From Bacillota bacterium (GTDB lineage: Bacteria; Bacillota; Clostridia; Christensenellales; CAG-138): 8,672 bases of DNA. The position numbers and the translations under genes were made by a program. This document shows, one piece after another, positions 6,383 through 8,672 of this stretch. The notes under the pieces are model-generated. The model saw only the letters and a list, made by a program, of their open reading frames with translations. It made no database searches and had not been told where the DNA came from. The stretch covers positions 1 through 8,672 of the forward strand of contig JAEXFV010000085.1 in NCBI GenBank assembly GCA_023451115.1, in the 5' to 3' direction. Every line of letters starts with the position of its first letter. The stretch's first letter is position 1.

Positions 6383-7774
6383 ATGAGTACTACGTTGATC
6401 AAAAATGGGACAATTATTACCACTTCCAATGAATATGTCGGAGATATCCTGATTGAGGGCGATAAAATTGCTCAAATTGGCAAGAACCTCCCTGCCCAAG
6501 CCGATAAAATTGTGGATGCATCCGGTAAATTTGTGCTGCCTGGCGGCATTGACCAGCATGTACACTTTTCATTCTCGTTCAAGGGAACTTGTACACGGGG
6601 GTTTGAAAGCTCCAATGCAGCTGTTGCCGGCGGGACAACTACTGTTATTGAATTTATCAACCAGGTGAAAGATAAAGGGCTTATCGAATCCATTGACAAT
6701 TATCGAAAAGAAAAGGTAGAAGGAAAGGCCATGGCGGATTATGCCTTCCACATTGTCATGACCGATCCCCGGGATGAAGTAATAGATGAAATCCCTCGCC
6801 TTGTTGATGCGGGTTATCCGACTTTAAAGCTCTTTATGGCATATAAAGGCCAGTTTTTCCATGCGGATGACGATGCGATTCTTAAGGCTCTGATGAAAGC
6901 GAAGGATGCGGGAATCACGGTGCTGGTTCATGCGGAAAATGCAGATGCGGTTGATTTCCTGGAGAAGAAGAATGTTGCCGAGGGGCATACGGAGCCATAT
7001 GGACATGTGCTTTCCCGCCCGCCCATGGTGGAGGGGGAAGCTACCGCACGCGCCATAAACCTGGCAAAGATGGTAGACGCACCGATCTATATTGCCCATG
7101 TTACCTGCAAGGAAGCGCTGGAAGAAATCGCCAGGGCGAGGGAGGCGGGCCAACGCGTTTGCGGCGAAACCTGCACCCATTATTTAACGCTTGATGCATC
7201 AAACCTAGCCAAGCCAAATTTTGAAGGCGCAAAATACGTGTGCTCACCGGCGCTTCGCTCGGAAGAGCACCGCAATAAGCTTTGGCAGGAACTCAATCTT
7301 GGCACGATTAACGCGGTTTCCTCTGATCATTGCGGGTTTGACTGGGAACATGACAAGCATGTTGGAGCGGATGATTTCCGTAATATTCCAAACGGCGCTC
7401 CCGGGCTGCAGAACCGGCTGGCAATCCTTTGGACTTATGGCGTTGCAGCGGGGAGAATCACTCGTCAAAAACTGGTGGATGTATTTGCTGCGTCTCCTGC
7501 AAGGAACACGGGGCTGGATCATCGCAAGGGCTTCCTGGACGTTGGGTATGATGCGGATATCGTCATCTATGATCCGTCTGGGGAAAGCATTATTTCCAAT
7601 GATACCATGCTCCATGGCGTCGATTATTGCTCCTATGAAGGGATGAAACAGATCGGCCATGTGGATACCGTATTCCTCAGAGGTGAACAGGTGGTTGACA
7701 ATGGGACATATATAGGGCATGCAGGCCAGGGACAGTTTATCCCGAGAAAAGCCTTCGGAACTATGTATAGGTAA
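6383..7774 (+). CDS. Dihydropyrimidinase / hydantoinase
   Basis: This 463-residue cyclic amidohydrolase of the amidohydrolase superfamily opens the ring of dihydropyrimidines or 5-substituted hydantoins to give N-carbamoyl acids. All binuclear metal ligands are visible: His59 and His61 (GGIDQHVHF), the lysine that becomes carbamylated, Lys149 (TLKLFMAYKG), His183 (LVHAEN), His239 (IAHVTC) and Asp315 (SSDHCGF). Tyr154 matches the conserved substrate-binding tyrosine. A composite C-terminal beta-sandwich follows, with GYDADIVIYDPSG and HGVDYCSYEG, as in dihydropyrimidinases. FKGTCTRGFESSNAAVAGGT resembles dihydropyrimidinases rather than allantoinases. Length is normal. The ATG at 6383 has GGAAG at 6371-6375 with 7-nt spacing. 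Two stop codons stand in tandem at 7772-7777. It lies 60 nt after the carbamoylase-type gene, with no terminator between, so the two are probably co-transcribed. Without a dihydropyrimidine dehydrogenase gene in view, a role in reductive pyrimidine breakdown is possible but not shown, and a hydantoinase role is equally open. Confidence 0.93.
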   Translation: MSTTLIKNGTIITTSNEYVGDILIEGDKIAQIGKNLPAQADKIVDASGKFVLPGGIDQHVHFSFSFKGTCTRGFESSNAAVAGGTTTVIEFINQVKDKGLIESIDNYRKEKVEGKAMADYAFHIVMTDPRDEVIDEIPRLVDAGYPTLKLFMAYKGQFFHADDDAILKALMKAKDAGITVLVHAENADAVDFLEKKNVAEGHTEPYGHVLSRPPMVEGEATARAINLAKMVDAPIYIAHVTCKEALEEIARAREAGQRVCGETCTHYLTLDASNLAKPNFEGAKYVCSPALRSEEHRNKLWQELNLGTINAVSSDHCGFDWEHDKHVGADDFRNIPNGAPGLQNRLAILWTYGVAAGRITRQKLVDVFAASPARNTGLDHRKGFLDVGYDADIVIYDPSGESIISNDTMLHGVDYCSYEGMKQIGHVDTVFLRGEQVVDNGTYIGHAGQGQFIPRKAFGTMYR

Positions 7775-7946
7775 TAAGCAGCCTGTTCCATTCAGCATAT
7801 TAACGTGTTGTTTTCTCCACCATTCAGCTTGCTGTTAGGAACGGAGAGAAATGTATCATGCAAAGGAAAGGAAGTGTTTTTTCAAATACCTGTTTCATTG
7901 CACTGGGGTGTTGTACTATTTTGACTCAACATAATGGAGGTTTATA
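7775..7946. other. 172-nt gap between the hydantoinase and membrane protein genes
   Basis: No gene, convincing promoter or intrinsic terminator is seen. CCATTCAGC occurs twice (7788-7796 and 7820-7828). A loose long-range pairing is possible between GTTCC (7785-7789) and GGAAC (7838-7842). TTGACT (7921) plus TATAAT (7943) has good spacing, but its start would fall inside the next coding sequence. Confidence 0.4.
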
Positions 7947-8672
7947 ATGGAACCAAACCTGATCAAGCTAATTATTATCTTTGCCATTATTGTAGCAATC
8001 ATATGGATGAAGAAGCCGCTTCATTGGGCATTTATTGCAGGAATCGCTGCTACGGCAATCATCTGCACCGTTCCTGTAGAGGAGTGCGGGACTGTAATTT
8101 GGGGCGTTGTAACCAGCTGGAGCAAGATGGCCATCGTGTTGGATATTTATCTGATCACCTTGCTGCAGCGCATACTGGATAAAAGAAAACAGATTCAGAT
8201 GGCGCAGCAGGATATGATAAATTTATTTAACAACCGGATTGTAAACGCGCTGTTAATCCCTATTATAATCGGTTTCTTGCCCTCGCCTGCCGCCTTGATT
8301 TTATGTGGCGAGATCGTTGACGCAGCTACGGGCGAATACATGGACAACAAGGGGAAGGCGATCGTAACCTCATACTTCCGCCATATTCCAGAGTCCTTCT
8401 TGCCCACCTATCCGGTTATTTTGCTGCTATGCGGTTTCTCAGGGCTTCCAATTTCCACGTTTGTGCTGTCTATGCTCCCGCCAGTCATCGTGCTGTTTGT
8501 GGCAGGCTATTTCTTCCTGCTGCGTAAATTGCCTCGCAAGAGTGACCAGGAAGTAACGGCTACCAAGAAGGAAGCGCTGATTTCCCTGTTCAAGCATATC
8601 TGGTCCTTGCTGCTGATCATGGTATTGATTATGGTCGTGGGGCTGTCCGTAGAAATATCCATCGGAATCGTG
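7947..8672 (+). CDS. DUF401-like integral membrane protein, putative ureide transporter (partial, 3' end cut)
   Basis: The reading frame stays open for 242 codons to the window edge, so the C-terminus is missing. The ATG at 7947 has TGGAGG at 7935-7940 with 6-nt spacing. Hydrophobic segments lie at about 5-21, 25-43, 49-73, 98-120, 151-167, 169-192 and 215-242. The conserved-looking segments GFLPSPAALI (109-118) and SYFRHIPESFLPTYP (142-156) resemble the signature of the DUF401 membrane protein family as I remember it. That family is uncharacterised and has about ten membrane spans, so about three may lie beyond the edge. It follows the hydantoinase gene by 172 nt on the same strand, which suggests a permease for the cyclic ureide substrate or an exporter of a product. 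The membrane nature is clear; the family name is a moderate-confidence recognition; the transport role is inferred from context only. An ArsB/NhaD-type ion transporter relative is an alternative. Confidence 0.75.
   Translation, partial: MEPNLIKLIIIFAIIVAIIWMKKPLHWAFIAGIAATAIICTVPVEECGTVIWGVVTSWSKMAIVLDIYLITLLQRILDKRKQIQMAQQDMINLFNNRIVNALLIPIIIGFLPSPAALILCGEIVDAATGEYMDNKGKAIVTSYFRHIPESFLPTYPVILLLCGFSGLPISTFVLSMLPPVIVLFVAGYFFLLRKLPRKSDQEVTATKKEALISLFKHIWSLLLIMVLIMVVGLSVEISIGIV

Noticed and set aside
7244..7798. 184-codon minus-strand reading frame inside the hydantoinase gene
   Set aside because: It is antisense to the conserved catalytic half of the hydantoinase and shows no family resemblance.
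7921..7948. TTGACT plus TATAAT as a promoter for the membrane protein gene
   Set aside because: The 16-nt spacing is good, but the -10 overlaps the start codon at 7947, so the transcript would lack the start codon and ribosome binding site.
7934..8182. 82-codon plus-strand frame starting at 7934
   Set aside because: It overlaps the membrane protein gene in another frame, begins inside that gene's ribosome binding site and has no recognisable features.

Overview
The window looks like chromosome from a low-to-mid-GC Gram-positive bacterium, most likely a Clostridia-type member of the Bacillota. The grounds are strong GGAG/GGGAGA-type ribosome binding sites, sigma-A-like promoters with extended -10 elements, a RadA/Sms of typical bacterial form, a PucR-type activator of the Bacillota style and a CCA-encoding tRNA followed by a classic intrinsic terminator. 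The genus cannot be fixed from the sequence alone. No mobile element, integrase, CRISPR array or toxin-antitoxin pair was seen.

Layout. (1) Positions 1-399 hold no gene. They contain a weak possible terminator at the left edge, an inverted repeat at 129-150, an extended -10 promoter at 220-249, and a leader of about 145 nt with strong stem-loops ahead of the first gene. Nothing recognisable lies in about 30-128 or 151-219. (2) 400-2939: a two-gene unit made of an unfamiliar membrane-anchored protein with a predicted seven-bladed beta-propeller, followed 11 nt later by radA (DNA repair and recombination). (3) 2968-3122: a self-contained tRNA-Arg(CCG) unit with promoter, tRNA with encoded CCA, and terminator. 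(4) 3238-8672: a catabolic cluster. A PucR-family regulator on the minus strand is divergent from three plus-strand genes: an M20 hydantoinase/carbamoylase-type amidohydrolase, a dihydropyrimidinase/hydantoinase, and a membrane protein (DUF401-like, cut by the window edge).

How the genes work together. The cyclic amidohydrolase would open a hydantoin or dihydropyrimidine ring to an N-carbamoyl amino acid. The M20 enzyme would then remove the carbamoyl group, giving an amino acid plus CO2 and ammonia. The membrane protein would plausibly import the substrate or export a product, and PucR would control the cluster from the 180-bp divergent intergenic region. This logic is inferred from families and gene order. 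The exact substrate (hydantoin, dihydrouracil/dihydrothymine or another cyclic ureide) cannot be read from sequence. The most worthwhile points for follow-up are the DUF401-like putative transporter, the paired repeats in the divergent promoter region, the structured leader of the first gene, and the uncharacterised anchored propeller next to radA.
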